The translations under genes were made by a program, and so were the position numbers. This document shows, piece after piece, positions 34,836 through 43,677 of a DNA stretch of 64,000 bases (its first letter is position 1; each line of letters opens with the position of its first letter). Source of the stretch: Candidatus Blochmanniella camponoti (GTDB lineage: Bacteria > Pseudomonadota > Gammaproteobacteria > Enterobacterales > Enterobacteriaceae); assembly GCF_023585825.1 (NCBI RefSeq), contig NZ_CP097751.1, positions 558,001 to 622,000 on the forward strand, written 5' to 3'. The notes beneath the pieces were generated by a model. That model was not told the origin of the DNA. It did no database searches and was given only the letters and a program-made list of their open reading frames with translations.

Positions 34836-36269
34836 GTGGAATATTTACCGATATTTATTGATCTCAAAAATAGGCCAGTGTTAGTAGTTGGGGGAGGTAT
34901 TGTTGCTGCACGAAAAATACAAATGCTACAAAGGGCGGGAGCTACTATTACGATAGTAGCTCCCGCCCTTTGTACAGAATTAAAAAAAGTTTTAATTACA
35001 CAAAATATCAGTTGGATTAGTAAAAATTTTCAACCTATTATGTTAAATAAAGTAATTTTAGTGATTGTAGCAACCAATGATCCTAAATTAAATACTTTAA
35101 TATACCAAAATGCTGAAAAACACAATATATTAATAAATACTGTGGATGACAAGAATAAATGTTCATTTATTTTCCCTGCTATTGTCGATCGTAATCCCGT
35201 TTTAATAGGAATTTCTTCTTGCGGAAAAGCACCTATTTTAGTACGTATTTTACGTGAAAAACTTGAATTGTTATTACCAAAGTCTCTGGGATTTGTAGCA
35301 AAATTGGCGGGAGCATGGCGTGATCAAGTAAAACAGCATATTGTAGATACAGTACTCAGGCGTCAGTTTTGGGAGAAAATATTTTATAATGGGCACGTTG
35401 CTACCTTAATGGAACAAGGTCGCCCTAAAGAAGCTAATAAAGTTTTTAACTATACGCTTAACCATTCTATAAAAAATAAGAATAATAAAAAAGGTCATGT
35501 CACGTTAGTAGGGGCGGGGCCCGGAGATATAGGATTGTTAACTATCAAAGGATTGCAAGTAATACAACAAGCAGATATCATACTGTATGATTACTTAGTA
35601 AATTCAGATATTTTAGATTTAGCCCGGCGCGATGCCGATAAAATTTGTGTTGGAAAACGTGTTGGAAATCATTTAATTTCTCAAAAAAAACTCAATCAAT
35701 TTATAGTACAATTAGCACAGAAAGGAAATAAAGTCGTTAGACTGAAAGGAGGAGATCCATTTATTTTTGGGCGGGGCGGAGAGGAATTACAAGCAATAGC
35801 AGAGGCAGGTATTGCTTTTCAAGTAGTTCCTGGTATTACAGCAGGAATCGGTGTTGCGGCTTATTCTGGTATTCCTTTAACTCATAGAAAATATGCTCAT
35901 AGCGTTGTTTTTATTACAGGGCATCATAATACAAATGGCGATAATCAATTTAACTGGAACAGTTTATCAAACAATCAACAGACATTAGTAATTTACATGG
36001 GTAAGATTAATGCTATAAGTATTAAGAATAATCTAATCATTCATGGGCGAAATATGCAAACTCCCGTAGCCGTAATTAGCCGAGGGACATATCAAGATCA
36101 AAAAATTTTAATTGGGACCTTAATTGAATTAGAAAAATTGGCACACATGGCTGATTATCCCGCTTTGTTAGTTATTGGCGATGTCGTGTCATTGCATAGT
36201 AAAATCAATTGGTTTGGTCAAAAAGCATTGAATTACTATCCTATTAATTCAATTATTAATTTGATATAA
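34836..36269 (+). CDS. cysG: CysG, siroheme synthase (trifunctional)
   Basis: CysG makes siroheme from uroporphyrinogen III: the N-terminal half is precorrin-2 dehydrogenase/ferrochelatase and the C-terminal half is the SAM-dependent methyltransferase. The protein has 477 residues (E. coli 457). Motifs are [11 protein letters not shown] (NAD loop), [54 protein letters not shown] and [22 protein letters not shown]. It starts with GTG 34836 (M-EYLPIF), aligning with E. coli MDHLPIF. In E. coli cysG lies with nirBD, not with cys genes; here it sits between cysH and cysD. A GC-rich 22-bp-arm hairpin lies in codons 31-47. Confidence 0.98.
   Translation: MEYLPIFIDLKNRPVLVVGGGIVAARKIQMLQRAGATITIVAPALCTELKKVLITQNISWISKNFQPIMLNKVILVIVATNDPKLNTLIYQNAEKHNILINTVDDKNKCSFIFPAIVDRNPVLIGISSCGKAPILVRILREKLELLLPKSLGFVAKLAGAWRDQVKQHIVDTVLRRQFWEKIFYNGHVATLMEQGRPKEANKVFNYTLNHSIKNKNNKKGHVTLVGAGPGDIGLLTIKGLQVIQQADIILYDYLVNSDILDLARRDADKICVGKRVGNHLISQKKLNQFIVQLAQKGNKVVRLKGGDPFIFGRGGEELQAIAEAGIAFQVVPGITAGIGVAAYSGIPLTHRKYAHSVVFITGHHNTNGDNQFNWNSLSNNQQTLVIYMGKINAISIKNNLIIHGRNMQTPVAVISRGTYQDQKILIGTLIELEKLAHMADYPALLVIGDVVSLHSKINWFGQKALNYYPINSIINLI
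34927..34974 (+). repeat. GC-rich perfect hairpin inside cysG
   Basis: Arms 34927-34948 and 34953-34974 are exact 22-bp reverse complements around the loop TACG. The core AAGGGCGGGAGCTACTAT is far richer in G+C than the surrounding coding sequence. It encodes the segment [17 protein letters not shown], which looks like normal CysG sequence. Confidence 0.9.
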
Positions 36270-36285
36270 GTTAAAAGGACAATGT

Positions 36286-37200
36286 ATGATCCACAATAGA
36301 AAGCATATTACTTATTTTCATAGATTAGAGTCAGAAAGTATCTATATTATTCGTGAAGTAGTTGCTGAGTTTCAAAAACCAGTCATGCTATATTCTATTG
36401 GTAAAGATTCTTCAGTAATGTTACATTTAGCTCGAAAAGCATTTTATCCTAGCGCATTACCTTTCCCCTTATTACATATAGATACTGGTTGGAAATTTCA
36501 TGAAATGTATGTATTTCGAGACAATACCGCTAAATCTTATGATTTAGAGTTATTAGTGCATAAAAATCCAGAAGGAATATCTATGGGAATCAACCCATTT
36601 ATTCATGGTAGCGCTAAACATACAGATATTATGAAAACAGAAGGATTGAAACAAGCATTACATCAATATAGCTTCGATGCAGCTTTCGGAGGCGCTCGCC
36701 GTGATGAAGAAAAAGTTAGGTCTAAAGAACGGATTTATTCGTTTCGAGATAAATTTCATTGTTGGAATCCTAGAAAACAACGTCCGGAATTATGGAATAA
36801 TTATAATGGAAAAATTAATAAAGGAGAAAGTATTCGTGTATTTCCTTTATCCAATTGGACAGAGTTAGATATTTGGCAGTATATTTTTTTTGAAAAAATT
36901 GATATAGTATCATTATACTTAGCTAAAAATCGACCTGTGATTTGTAGAAATGGTAATTTGATTATGGTAGACGACGATCGAATCAATCTTACATTTGAAG
37001 AATCTGTAGAAACACGTATGGTACGATTTCGTACGTTGGGATGTTGGCCATTAACCGGAGCGATTGAATCTCAAGCAGAGACATTACCTGCAATAATTGA
37101 GGAAATGTTAATATCTAAGAAAAGTGAACGTCAAGGTCGAATCATTGATTTTGATCAATCCGGATCTATGGAAAGCAAAAAACGTCAAGGTTATTTCTAA
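36286..37200 (+). CDS. cysD: CysD, ATP sulfurylase small subunit
   Basis: CysD is the adenylyl-transferring subunit of ATP sulfurylase; with the CysN GTPase it activates sulfate to adenylyl sulfate. The protein has 304 residues (E. coli 302). The PP-loop-like signature is [54 protein letters not shown] and the C-terminal [13 protein letters not shown] are characteristic. AAAGGACA lies just before ATG 36286. cysN begins 9 bases after the stop. No lesions are seen. Confidence 0.98.
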   Translation: MIHNRKHITYFHRLESESIYIIREVVAEFQKPVMLYSIGKDSSVMLHLARKAFYPSALPFPLLHIDTGWKFHEMYVFRDNTAKSYDLELLVHKNPEGISMGINPFIHGSAKHTDIMKTEGLKQALHQYSFDAAFGGARRDEEKVRSKERIYSFRDKFHCWNPRKQRPELWNNYNGKINKGESIRVFPLSNWTELDIWQYIFFEKIDIVSLYLAKNRPVICRNGNLIMVDDDRINLTFEESVETRMVRFRTLGCWPLTGAIESQAETLPAIIEEMLISKKSERQGRIIDFDQSGSMESKKRQGYF

Positions 37201-37209
37201 AGGATCATT

Positions 37210-38640
37210 ATGATTAGCACCATAGAGCAGGAAATTATCAATCATGGAGGAATTGAAAATTATCTATATGCGCAACAACATAAAATGTTGTTGCGCTTTC
37301 TTACATGTGGTAGTGTAGACGATGGTAAAAGTACCTTGATAGGACGATTGTTACATGATTCTTATCAAATTTATGATGATCAGTTATCTATTCTTTATAC
37401 GGATAGTAAAAAAATTGGTACTCAAAAAAATAAATTAGACCTAGCATTGCTGGTAGATGGATTACAATCGGAACGTGCCCAAGGCATTACTATAGATGTT
37501 GCTTATCGTTATTTTTTTACTAAAAAACGTAAATTTATCATTGCTGATACTCCAGGGCATATAGAATATACAAAAAATATGGTTACCGGTGCTTCTACTA
37601 GCGAATTGGCTATTTTATTAGTTGATGCGCGCAAAGGAATACAGAGTCAAACTAAAAGGCATTGGTTTATCACTGTACTTCTGGGTATTCAGTATATTAT
37701 AGTGGCAATTAATAAAATGGATTTAATAAATTATAATCAAAAAATATTTCAAAAAATTAGCAAAGAATATTTAGAATTTACTAAGAAACATTTATCGACT
37801 GAGATACATACAACATTTATTCCAATATCCGCTGTAGACGGAGATAATGTTACGACATTATCAACAAATATGCAGTGGTACAACGGACCCACATTGTTGG
37901 AAATGTTAGAAGATATTCAGATTAATGATTCCTTACATTTTGAGCAGCAAGAATTACGTTTTCCAGTACAGTATGTAATTCGTCATAATTTAGATTTCAG
38001 AGGTTATGTTGGCACTATTGCTTCTGGTAGTATGTATGTTGGACAACGTATTAATATTTTTCCTTCAAATACTACTTCTGCTATTAAACGTATTATTAAA
38101 TTTAATGCGGATCAAACACATGCTGGGGTTAGAGAGGCAATCGCTATAACTTTAGAAGATGATCTTGACGTTAGTCGCGGAGATATAATAATTGATTCTC
38201 ATGCCACTATTACACCGGTTCAGAACGCGTTGGTAGATGTGGTATGGATGAAAAAAGAAGCATTAAAAAAAAATCAATATTTTAATGTCAAGATTGCTAC
38301 TAAAGTTATAAGAGCACAAGTAAAAAATATAGAATACCAAATAGATGTTAATACTTTGGAATCTAAAAAGACAAACATAATTTCACTCAATGGAATTGGA
38401 CTAGTAAGGTTGTTATTCGATGAGCCACTGATACTAGATCCATATCCTCATTACCCAACAACTGGTAGTATGATATTTATTGATTTATTAACCAATGAAA
38501 CTGTAGGAGCTGGAATGGTTCGTACTCCTATCGCGCGTCATAAATCTAAGAATAATAAAAATTATAGTGAATTTGAATTGGCATTACATGAATTTATTCG
38601 TTTTCATTTTCCTCATTGGAATATCCCAGACTTATTATGA
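37210..38640 (+). CDS. cysN: CysN, ATP sulfurylase GTPase subunit
   Basis: CysN couples GTP hydrolysis to sulfate activation by CysD. The protein has 476 residues (E. coli 475). It is an EF-Tu-like GTPase with P-loop [15 protein letters not shown], switch [14 protein letters not shown], and the base-recognition motif NKMD, followed by two beta-barrel domains. It lacks a fused CysC kinase domain, which is encoded separately by the next gene, as in E. coli. The coding sequence for residues 21-29 contains an 11-bp-arm hairpin (37270-37296). Confidence 0.98.
   Translation: MISTIEQEIINHGGIENYLYAQQHKMLLRFLTCGSVDDGKSTLIGRLLHDSYQIYDDQLSILYTDSKKIGTQKNKLDLALLVDGLQSERAQGITIDVAYRYFFTKKRKFIIADTPGHIEYTKNMVTGASTSELAILLVDARKGIQSQTKRHWFITVLLGIQYIIVAINKMDLINYNQKIFQKISKEYLEFTKKHLSTEIHTTFIPISAVDGDNVTTLSTNMQWYNGPTLLEMLEDIQINDSLHFEQQELRFPVQYVIRHNLDFRGYVGTIASGSMYVGQRINIFPSNTTSAIKRIIKFNADQTHAGVREAIAITLEDDLDVSRGDIIIDSHATITPVQNALVDVVWMKKEALKKNQYFNVKIATKVIRAQVKNIEYQIDVNTLESKKTNIISLNGIGLVRLLFDEPLILDPYPHYPTTGSMIFIDLLTNETVGAGMVRTPIARHKSKNNKNYSEFELALHEFIRFHFPHWNIPDLL
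37270..37296 (+). repeat. Hairpin inside cysN
   Basis: Perfect arms GCGCAACAACA / TGTTGTTGCGC around TAAAA, in codons 21-29 of cysN, just before the P-loop codons. Confidence 0.8.
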
Positions 38641-38653
38641 TGACAATTATATT

Positions 38654-39289
38654 ATGATTCATAAAAATATCAATCGTATATCTAACAAAAATATTTTTTG
38701 GAACACTTGTTATATAACACAACAAGATCGTGAGCTTCTACATAAACATCGGGCTATATTATTATGGTTTACAGGGCTATCAGGATCTGGTAAGTCAATT
38801 TTAGCTAATGTTTTAGAAACAAAACTACATCATAGAAATATCAGCACATATATGTTAGATGGAGATAATGTCCGACATGGATTGTGTCAGGATTTAGGAT
38901 TTAGTGATCATGATCGACATGAAAATATACGTCGAGTAGGAGAAACAGCGCGATTGATGGTTGATGCTGGTGTAGTGGTGTTAGCTACTTTTATTTCTCC
39001 TTATCATCGTGATCGTCAAATGGTACGTAATATGTTTCCTATCAATCATTTTATTGAAATATTTGTTGATACACCCTTTCATGTGTGTGAACAACGCGAT
39101 TCAAAAGGTTTGTATAAAAGAGCTAGATCAGGTGAAATAGAAAATTTTACCGGTATCAGCTCTCCTTACGAACAACCAAAAAAACCAGATATATATTTAG
39201 ATGGTCAAAAATCGATCGTAGAGTTAATCAATCAAATATTGCGATCATCATGTATTGAGTATTTGTTTAAAATAGACTTATCTATCTAA
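38654..39289 (+). CDS. cysC: CysC, APS kinase
   Basis: CysC phosphorylates adenylyl sulfate to PAPS, the substrate of CysH. The protein has 211 residues (E. coli 201). The P-loop [24 protein letters not shown], the ENIRRVGE segment, [13 protein letters not shown] (with the serine phosphorylated in the family) and [17 protein letters not shown] are present. I chose ATG 38654 (MIHKNINRI), 13 bases after the cysN stop; the in-frame ATG at 38567 inside cysN adds 29 residues without a counterpart. It completes the sulfate-to-sulfide set of the cluster. The stop lies within a 10-bp stem-loop. Confidence 0.97.
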   Translation: MIHKNINRISNKNIFWNTCYITQQDRELLHKHRAILLWFTGLSGSGKSILANVLETKLHHRNISTYMLDGDNVRHGLCQDLGFSDHDRHENIRRVGETARLMVDAGVVVLATFISPYHRDRQMVRNMFPINHFIEIFVDTPFHVCEQRDSKGLYKRARSGEIENFTGISSPYEQPKKPDIYLDGQKSIVELINQILRSSCIEYLFKIDLSI

Positions 39290-39298
39290 TAGATAAGT
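39276..39298 (+). terminator. Stem-loop over the cysC stop
   Basis: Perfect 10-bp arms ACTTATCTAT / ATAGATAAGT with a CTA loop. It contains the TAA at 39287-39289 at the end of the cys cluster. No T-run follows. Confidence 0.45.
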
Positions 39299-39651
39299 AA
39301 TATAAATTTATATAATTAATAATTTGTATGATTAATTATATCATCTATGATGATTAGATGCTGTTTTTAATAAAGACTATTTTTTAATAGAAACAGTTTT
39401 ATATTTTATAATTAAAATAAATCTTTTAAAAAAGAAATACTCTTTTATAATAAAATTATAATAATTTATGATGATTTTTAAATCAATTGTTCTAACATGC
39501 ATTATAAGTTTATATCAATAACTACAATTATATATTTAATGACCATAATTACCTATTTAATAGATATTTATTCGTTATCAGTAACAGCGAGTTGACTATA
39601 TGGTGAATATAATCGATTTATTAATATAAAATATAATGAATTGGCGAAAAA
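39299..39651 (+). other. Gene-free spacer cysC-ftsB
   Basis: About 350 AT-rich bases with no recognisable gene. It presumably carries the ftsB-ispD-ispF promoter. Confidence 0.5.
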
Positions 39652-39927
39652 ATGAACAAGTTAAATTGTATATTGTTAGCATTGTTGATTTGGTTGCAAT
39701 ATTCACTTTGGTTAGGAAAAAATGGTATTTGTGATTTAATAAATATTCATAATACAATTACATTATATAAAAATATTAATAATATTGATCAACTGAAGGT
39801 TCGTAATAATCAATTATTGTATGAAATTTATGATTTACTTCATGGATATGAAGCAATTGAGGAGCGATCAAGGTATGACCTTGGTATGATTAAACTCGGT
39901 GAAACTTTTTATCTAATAACATTGTGA
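39652..39927 (+). CDS. ftsB: FtsB, divisome coiled-coil membrane protein
   Basis: FtsB is a small bitopic protein that bridges FtsL and FtsQ and helps switch on septal synthesis. The protein has 91 residues (E. coli 103). The N-terminal membrane helix NKLNCILLALLIWLQYSLW matches E. coli closely, followed by GKNGI, a coiled coil of about residues 28-62, and EERSRYDLGMIKLGETFY, the FtsQ-binding region. The dispensable C-terminal tail is lost. It sits upstream of ispD as in E. coli, about 70 bases apart. Confidence 0.96.
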   Translation: MNKLNCILLALLIWLQYSLWLGKNGICDLINIHNTITLYKNINNIDQLKVRNNQLLYEIYDLLHGYEAIEERSRYDLGMIKLGETFYLITL

Positions 39928-40000
39928 TAGCAACATTAATTAAATAAAAAGGTCAACGATGGTTTGATTATTTTGATATACGTGGGTGTTTATACTAAAT

Positions 40001-40708
40001 ATGTTGAAAAAAAAAATTCCATATATTACTGCTATCCTTCCAGCAGCAGGCACTGGAAAACGCATGAAAAGTTTATTGCCGAAACAATACTGCACCATAG
40101 GTGACAAAACTTTGATTGAACATTCCATGAACGCTCTGTTATGTCAATCATGCATTCGTCATTGCATCGTAGTAATTAATGCGCGTGATCGTTGGTTTCG
40201 TCAATTATCTATCTCTTACGATCCTAGAGTTAGTGTAGTTGTTGGAGGACACACGCGAGCTGATTCAGTTATGGCTGGATTGCAGCATGTAAAAAAATCA
40301 GTTTGGGTTATTGTGCATGACGCGGTGCGTCCTTGTTTACATCATGAAGATTTATTACGGCTTTTTGAGATCACAAAATTTTCTCAAGTAGGTGGAATTT
40401 TAGCAATACCAATTTGTAATACTATTAAACGGACTTACTGTGGGACTAATTTTATAAGATATACTGTAGATCGTGAGAATTTATGGCATGCTTTAACTCC
40501 ACAGTTATTTAATTATGATCTTTTAAAATATTGTCTTAAAAAAGCTTTGAAAAATAGAGTGATTGTTACTGATGAAGCATCGGCTGTAGAATATTGTGGG
40601 TATAAATCCATTGTGATACACGGTCGTTCTGATAATATAAAAGTTACTCATCAAAATGATTTAAAATTAGCTAACTTTTATTTATCTAAATTATATAAAA
40701 AAAATTAA
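40001..40708 (+). CDS. ispD: IspD, MEP cytidylyltransferase
   Basis: IspD joins CTP and 2-C-methyl-D-erythritol 4-phosphate in the non-mevalonate isoprenoid pathway. The protein has 235 residues (E. coli 236). The nucleotide-binding start [48 protein letters not shown] and [12 protein letters not shown] are all family motifs. ATG 40001 is the natural start; the in-frame GTG at 39986 adds five residues not in homologues. ispF follows after 14 bases. Its substrate CTP comes from PyrG. Confidence 0.97.
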   Translation: MLKKKIPYITAILPAAGTGKRMKSLLPKQYCTIGDKTLIEHSMNALLCQSCIRHCIVVINARDRWFRQLSISYDPRVSVVVGGHTRADSVMAGLQHVKKSVWVIVHDAVRPCLHHEDLLRLFEITKFSQVGGILAIPICNTIKRTYCGTNFIRYTVDRENLWHALTPQLFNYDLLKYCLKKALKNRVIVTDEASAVEYCGYKSIVIHGRSDNIKVTHQNDLKLANFYLSKLYKKN

Positions 40709-40722
40709 CAAGGATTGTAAGT

Positions 40723-41196
40723 ATGTTACGTATTGGTTATGGGTTTGATGTGCATCAATTTGGAGGATGTAGACCGCTTATCATTGGGGGGGTGAATATC
40801 CCCTGTATGAAAGGAATTAAAGCGCATTCTGATGGCGATGTGATGATGCATTCACTAATTGATGCTTTATTAGGAGCTGCTTGTTATGGTGATATTGGGT
40901 CGATGTTTCCGGATACTGATGCTAAATATAATAATATAGATAGTCGAAAATTGTTACGAATTGCCTGGGAAAAAATTACCATGCAAAGATTTTTATTAGA
41001 AAATATAGATATTACTGTAATCCTACAAGTCCCAAGGATAAACACATATATTTATCAGATGAAACATCATTTATCTCAAGACTTAAATTGTTCAGTAACT
41101 AGTATTAATATAAAAGCCACTACGACTGATACACTGGGATATATCGGCCGATCTGAAGGTATTGCGTGTATAGCAGTCGTGTTATTAACACGTTAA
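40723..41196 (+). CDS. ispF: IspF, MEcPP synthase
   Basis: IspF cyclises CDP-ME 2-phosphate to 2-C-methylerythritol 2,4-cyclodiphosphate. The protein has 157 residues (E. coli 159). The zinc ligands are in GFDVHQF and in [19 protein letters not shown]; the FPDTD segment and the C-terminal [18 protein letters not shown] are intact. It is co-transcribed with ispD. truD, surE and pcm, which follow in E. coli, are missing. A 22-bp-arm stem-loop lies 40 bases past the stop. Confidence 0.98.
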   Translation: MLRIGYGFDVHQFGGCRPLIIGGVNIPCMKGIKAHSDGDVMMHSLIDALLGAACYGDIGSMFPDTDAKYNNIDSRKLLRIAWEKITMQRFLLENIDITVILQVPRINTYIYQMKHHLSQDLNCSVTSINIKATTTDTLGYIGRSEGIACIAVVLLTR

Positions 41197-41236
41197 ATAT
41201 TTATTAAAATAATAAAAATACATATATTTTTATTTC

Positions 41237-41285
41237 ATAATTCTTAGATAAATCTATCGTATTGATAGATTTATCTAAGAATTAT
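41237..41285 (+). terminator. 22-bp-arm stem-loop after ispF
   Basis: Arms 41237-41258 and 41264-41285 are exact reverse complements with a GTATT loop, followed by TTTTAATTATTG. Position 40 bases after the ispF stop fits a terminator, though the stem is unusually long. Confidence 0.6.
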
Positions 41286-41416
41286 TTTAATTATTGTTAC
41301 GGTTATTATGATATGTGACTCATTCTAGCTAAATTGATACACAAAATATATGTGATATTCTGATATCTATTAGTAAATTACTACAACCAGTATCATCAGA
41401 CGTATATAAAGATAGG

Positions 41417-41438
41417 ATGCGCATTATTGTATGCGCAT
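41417..41438 (+). terminator. ATGCGCAT stem-loop upstream of nlpD
   Basis: Two copies of the self-complementary ATGCGCAT, six bases apart, form an 8-bp stem followed by TTATATTTG. It lies 400 bases before nlpD; possibly an orphan terminator of a lost gene. Confidence 0.35.
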
Positions 41439-41841
41439 TTATATTTGACATGTATATTAAATATATACATTTATGATTTATAAAAAATACGAAATTATTC
41501 AAATTTTATAAAATACTTATATATTTTTATATATAACTATATATTAGTGATTTTTTCTATAAAACAAAAAATGTGTAGATGTTAAAAACATATAAGAATG
41601 ATTCTCAAAAATTCCTAAAAATAATTCTATTGTTGTATGCATTAAGTAAATATTATATACTGGTTATTAATACGCAATGTTGGAATGTATATTAAATTTA
41701 TGAGTTATTTATTTGATTATATAAAATGTATTTAATATCAGTGACGAATGCATATGTGTTATTTGTATATTGTATGATTCTGAAACAAATAAATTATCAA
41801 TAGAAAATAAGCAGGGAGCAGAGGAGTGTAGCGCATCTATT

Positions 41842-42789
41842 ATGCTAGTAAATAGCAGATCGATAATTTATATAATAGTAGTTCTTGTATTTCTAGAGGG
41901 ATGTTCTAGTGATAATATCCATAGATACCATAGTAAATGCGCGTCACAATCCCTTAATTCTGATGTTACTATCTATATGTCTCAAGATAAAAAGACAAAT
42001 ATACGGTATCCACAGAAAATACCTGCTGTTGCTAACGTTCATAAATACAATCATACAAATTACAGTTCTTATCACGAATCTACATATACAGTAAAATCAG
42101 GCGATACTTTATTTTATATTGCTTGGATTACGGGAAATGATTGTTTAAATTTAGCAAAAATAAATAATATTAAAGATGTAAATGTATTAAAAGTAGATCA
42201 AGTTTTAATAGTACATCGTAATACAATGTGGCTGTATTTTAAAAAATTCTTAAGAGAAATTTTTATTCCTTTTGATAGCGGTAATAATGCTTTTAAAAAA
42301 ATATTATTTTTTGTTAAAAAACAATTGTTTTATTCTAGGACGTATAACAATACTTATCCTAATATGGACATGTCTTATAACATGGTTTCTAGTTCAACAG
42401 CGTCAGACTTAGTAACAGTCAAGGACTGGTACTGGCCAACAAATGGTGTAATTATTAATACTTTTTCTGATTCTGAAAGAGGTAATAAAGGAATTGATAT
42501 ATCCGGAGCTTTAGGTCAGCCTATCTTGGCTACCGCTAACGGAAAAGTAGTATATATTGGGAATACATTGAAAGGATACGGTAACCTGATTATCCTCAAA
42601 CATGATAATAACTATCTTAGCGCTTATGCGCACAACGATATGATATTGGTTAATGAACAGCAAACAGTTAAGATGGGCGACAAGATTGCAACCATGGGTA
42701 ACAGCGGGACTAATGAAGTAAAATTACATTTTGAAATCAGATATAAAGGAAAATCTGTAGATCCTTTATTTTATCTCCAAAATAGGTAA
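41842..42789 (+). CDS. nlpD: NlpD, LytM-domain lipoprotein activating amidase
   Basis: NlpD is an outer-membrane lipoprotein that in E. coli activates the AmiC amidase for daughter-cell separation. The protein has 315 residues (E. coli 379). A lipoprotein signal ends in LEGC with Cys21. A LysM domain (about residues 81-125, YTVKSGDTLFYIAW) is followed by a LytM/M23-like domain (about 205-310). The latter has GIDISG where active peptidases have the zinc-binding His motif, as in E. coli NlpD, so it is non-catalytic. ATG 41842 was chosen; the GAGGAG at 41821-41826 is distant (15 bases), and the TTG at 41770 is less likely. The rpoS gene that follows in E. coli is absent. Confidence 0.95.
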   Translation: MLVNSRSIIYIIVVLVFLEGCSSDNIHRYHSKCASQSLNSDVTIYMSQDKKTNIRYPQKIPAVANVHKYNHTNYSSYHESTYTVKSGDTLFYIAWITGNDCLNLAKINNIKDVNVLKVDQVLIVHRNTMWLYFKKFLREIFIPFDSGNNAFKKILFFVKKQLFYSRTYNNTYPNMDMSYNMVSSSTASDLVTVKDWYWPTNGVIINTFSDSERGNKGIDISGALGQPILATANGKVVYIGNTLKGYGNLIILKHDNNYLSAYAHNDMILVNEQQTVKMGDKIATMGNSGTNEVKLHFEIRYKGKSVDPLFYLQNR

Positions 42790-43677
42790 TTTAAATTGAT
42801 TACAAATTAATATTTTATTTCGAATATACGAAAATATTATATTTGTACATAAATATTACTTTTTTATGATTGAATTGATTTAATGATTATGTGAAATATT
42901 TTAGTTTAAATAATTTTGGTCAGTTATTAACGTAAAAATATATGTACAAATTTTATATTTTGTTTTTCAGGTATATACATCAGATGTATATCTATTGATA
43001 TACGTTAATCATGCAATAAAGATCATCTTTATTTAATTTTATAAAACATATTATCGAGCATATATAATAATATTTTTATGCAATTACTATATTAATCAAA
43101 ACAATAAAATTTATCGCAATTTGAACGCGGCAATAAAGTTATGGTAACTGTGAAAAATTACATTATATTTTATTCATGTTGTTGTAAAAAATATGTTTAA
43201 AATGATAATGACATTTGAGGAATATTGTATTAAAAGTGTCAATGTACTTTGATACTTCTGATTTATTTCAAAATAGCATTGGAATACATATCTATACATA
43301 TACTAATGCGATGCTGTTAGAAACAATGTTTAATAAACACAAACGTATATTATCAACCAAAAAATTACATCCATTTTTAAAAATTATCTATAGAAATAGT
43401 TTGATACCTTACTTAAATACTTATCATTAAGATAGATGAATATAAAAAATTATTTATAAACATTTTAAACTTTGTATTTTTGAAATTTATTTGTAAAATA
43501 GTAAATTATTATATTATTAGTAATAATTAGTGATGTTTATGTAAAAAATAAATTTCTATATACTTTAAATATACATAATATTCTATGATTTTGATTTCTA
43601 TCTTTTCGAAAATTGTTTATAATCCATAGTTATACAAGTTATATATATATGGAATTTTATTCCATGATGGAATCTAT
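42790..43677 (+). other. Spacer nlpD-alaS (rpoS/mutS/recA position)
   Basis: About 890 AT-rich bases. Between these genes E. coli has a long interval including rpoS, mutS, recA and recX; none is recognisable. A 71-codon open frame at 43215-43430 resembles none of them and is probably random. Confidence 0.55.

Larger units (their letters stand above)
41197..41841 (+). other. Spacer ispF-nlpD (truD-surE-pcm position)
   Basis: About 645 bases where E. coli has truD, surE and pcm; no trace of these is readable. It holds two stem-loops (41237-41285 and 41417-41438). The nlpD promoter should be in the right half. Confidence 0.55.

Noticed and set aside
36677..36868. 63-codon plus-strand frame inside cysD
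   Set aside because: It is an alternate-frame shadow of conserved cysD sequence.
39300..39313. ATATAAATTTATAT palindrome after cysC
   Set aside because: It is short and purely A-T; expected by chance in this composition.
43215..43430. 71-codon open frame upstream of alaS
   Set aside because: It starts with TTG, resembles neither RecX, RecA nor RpoS, and a frame of this length is easily random in AT-rich DNA.
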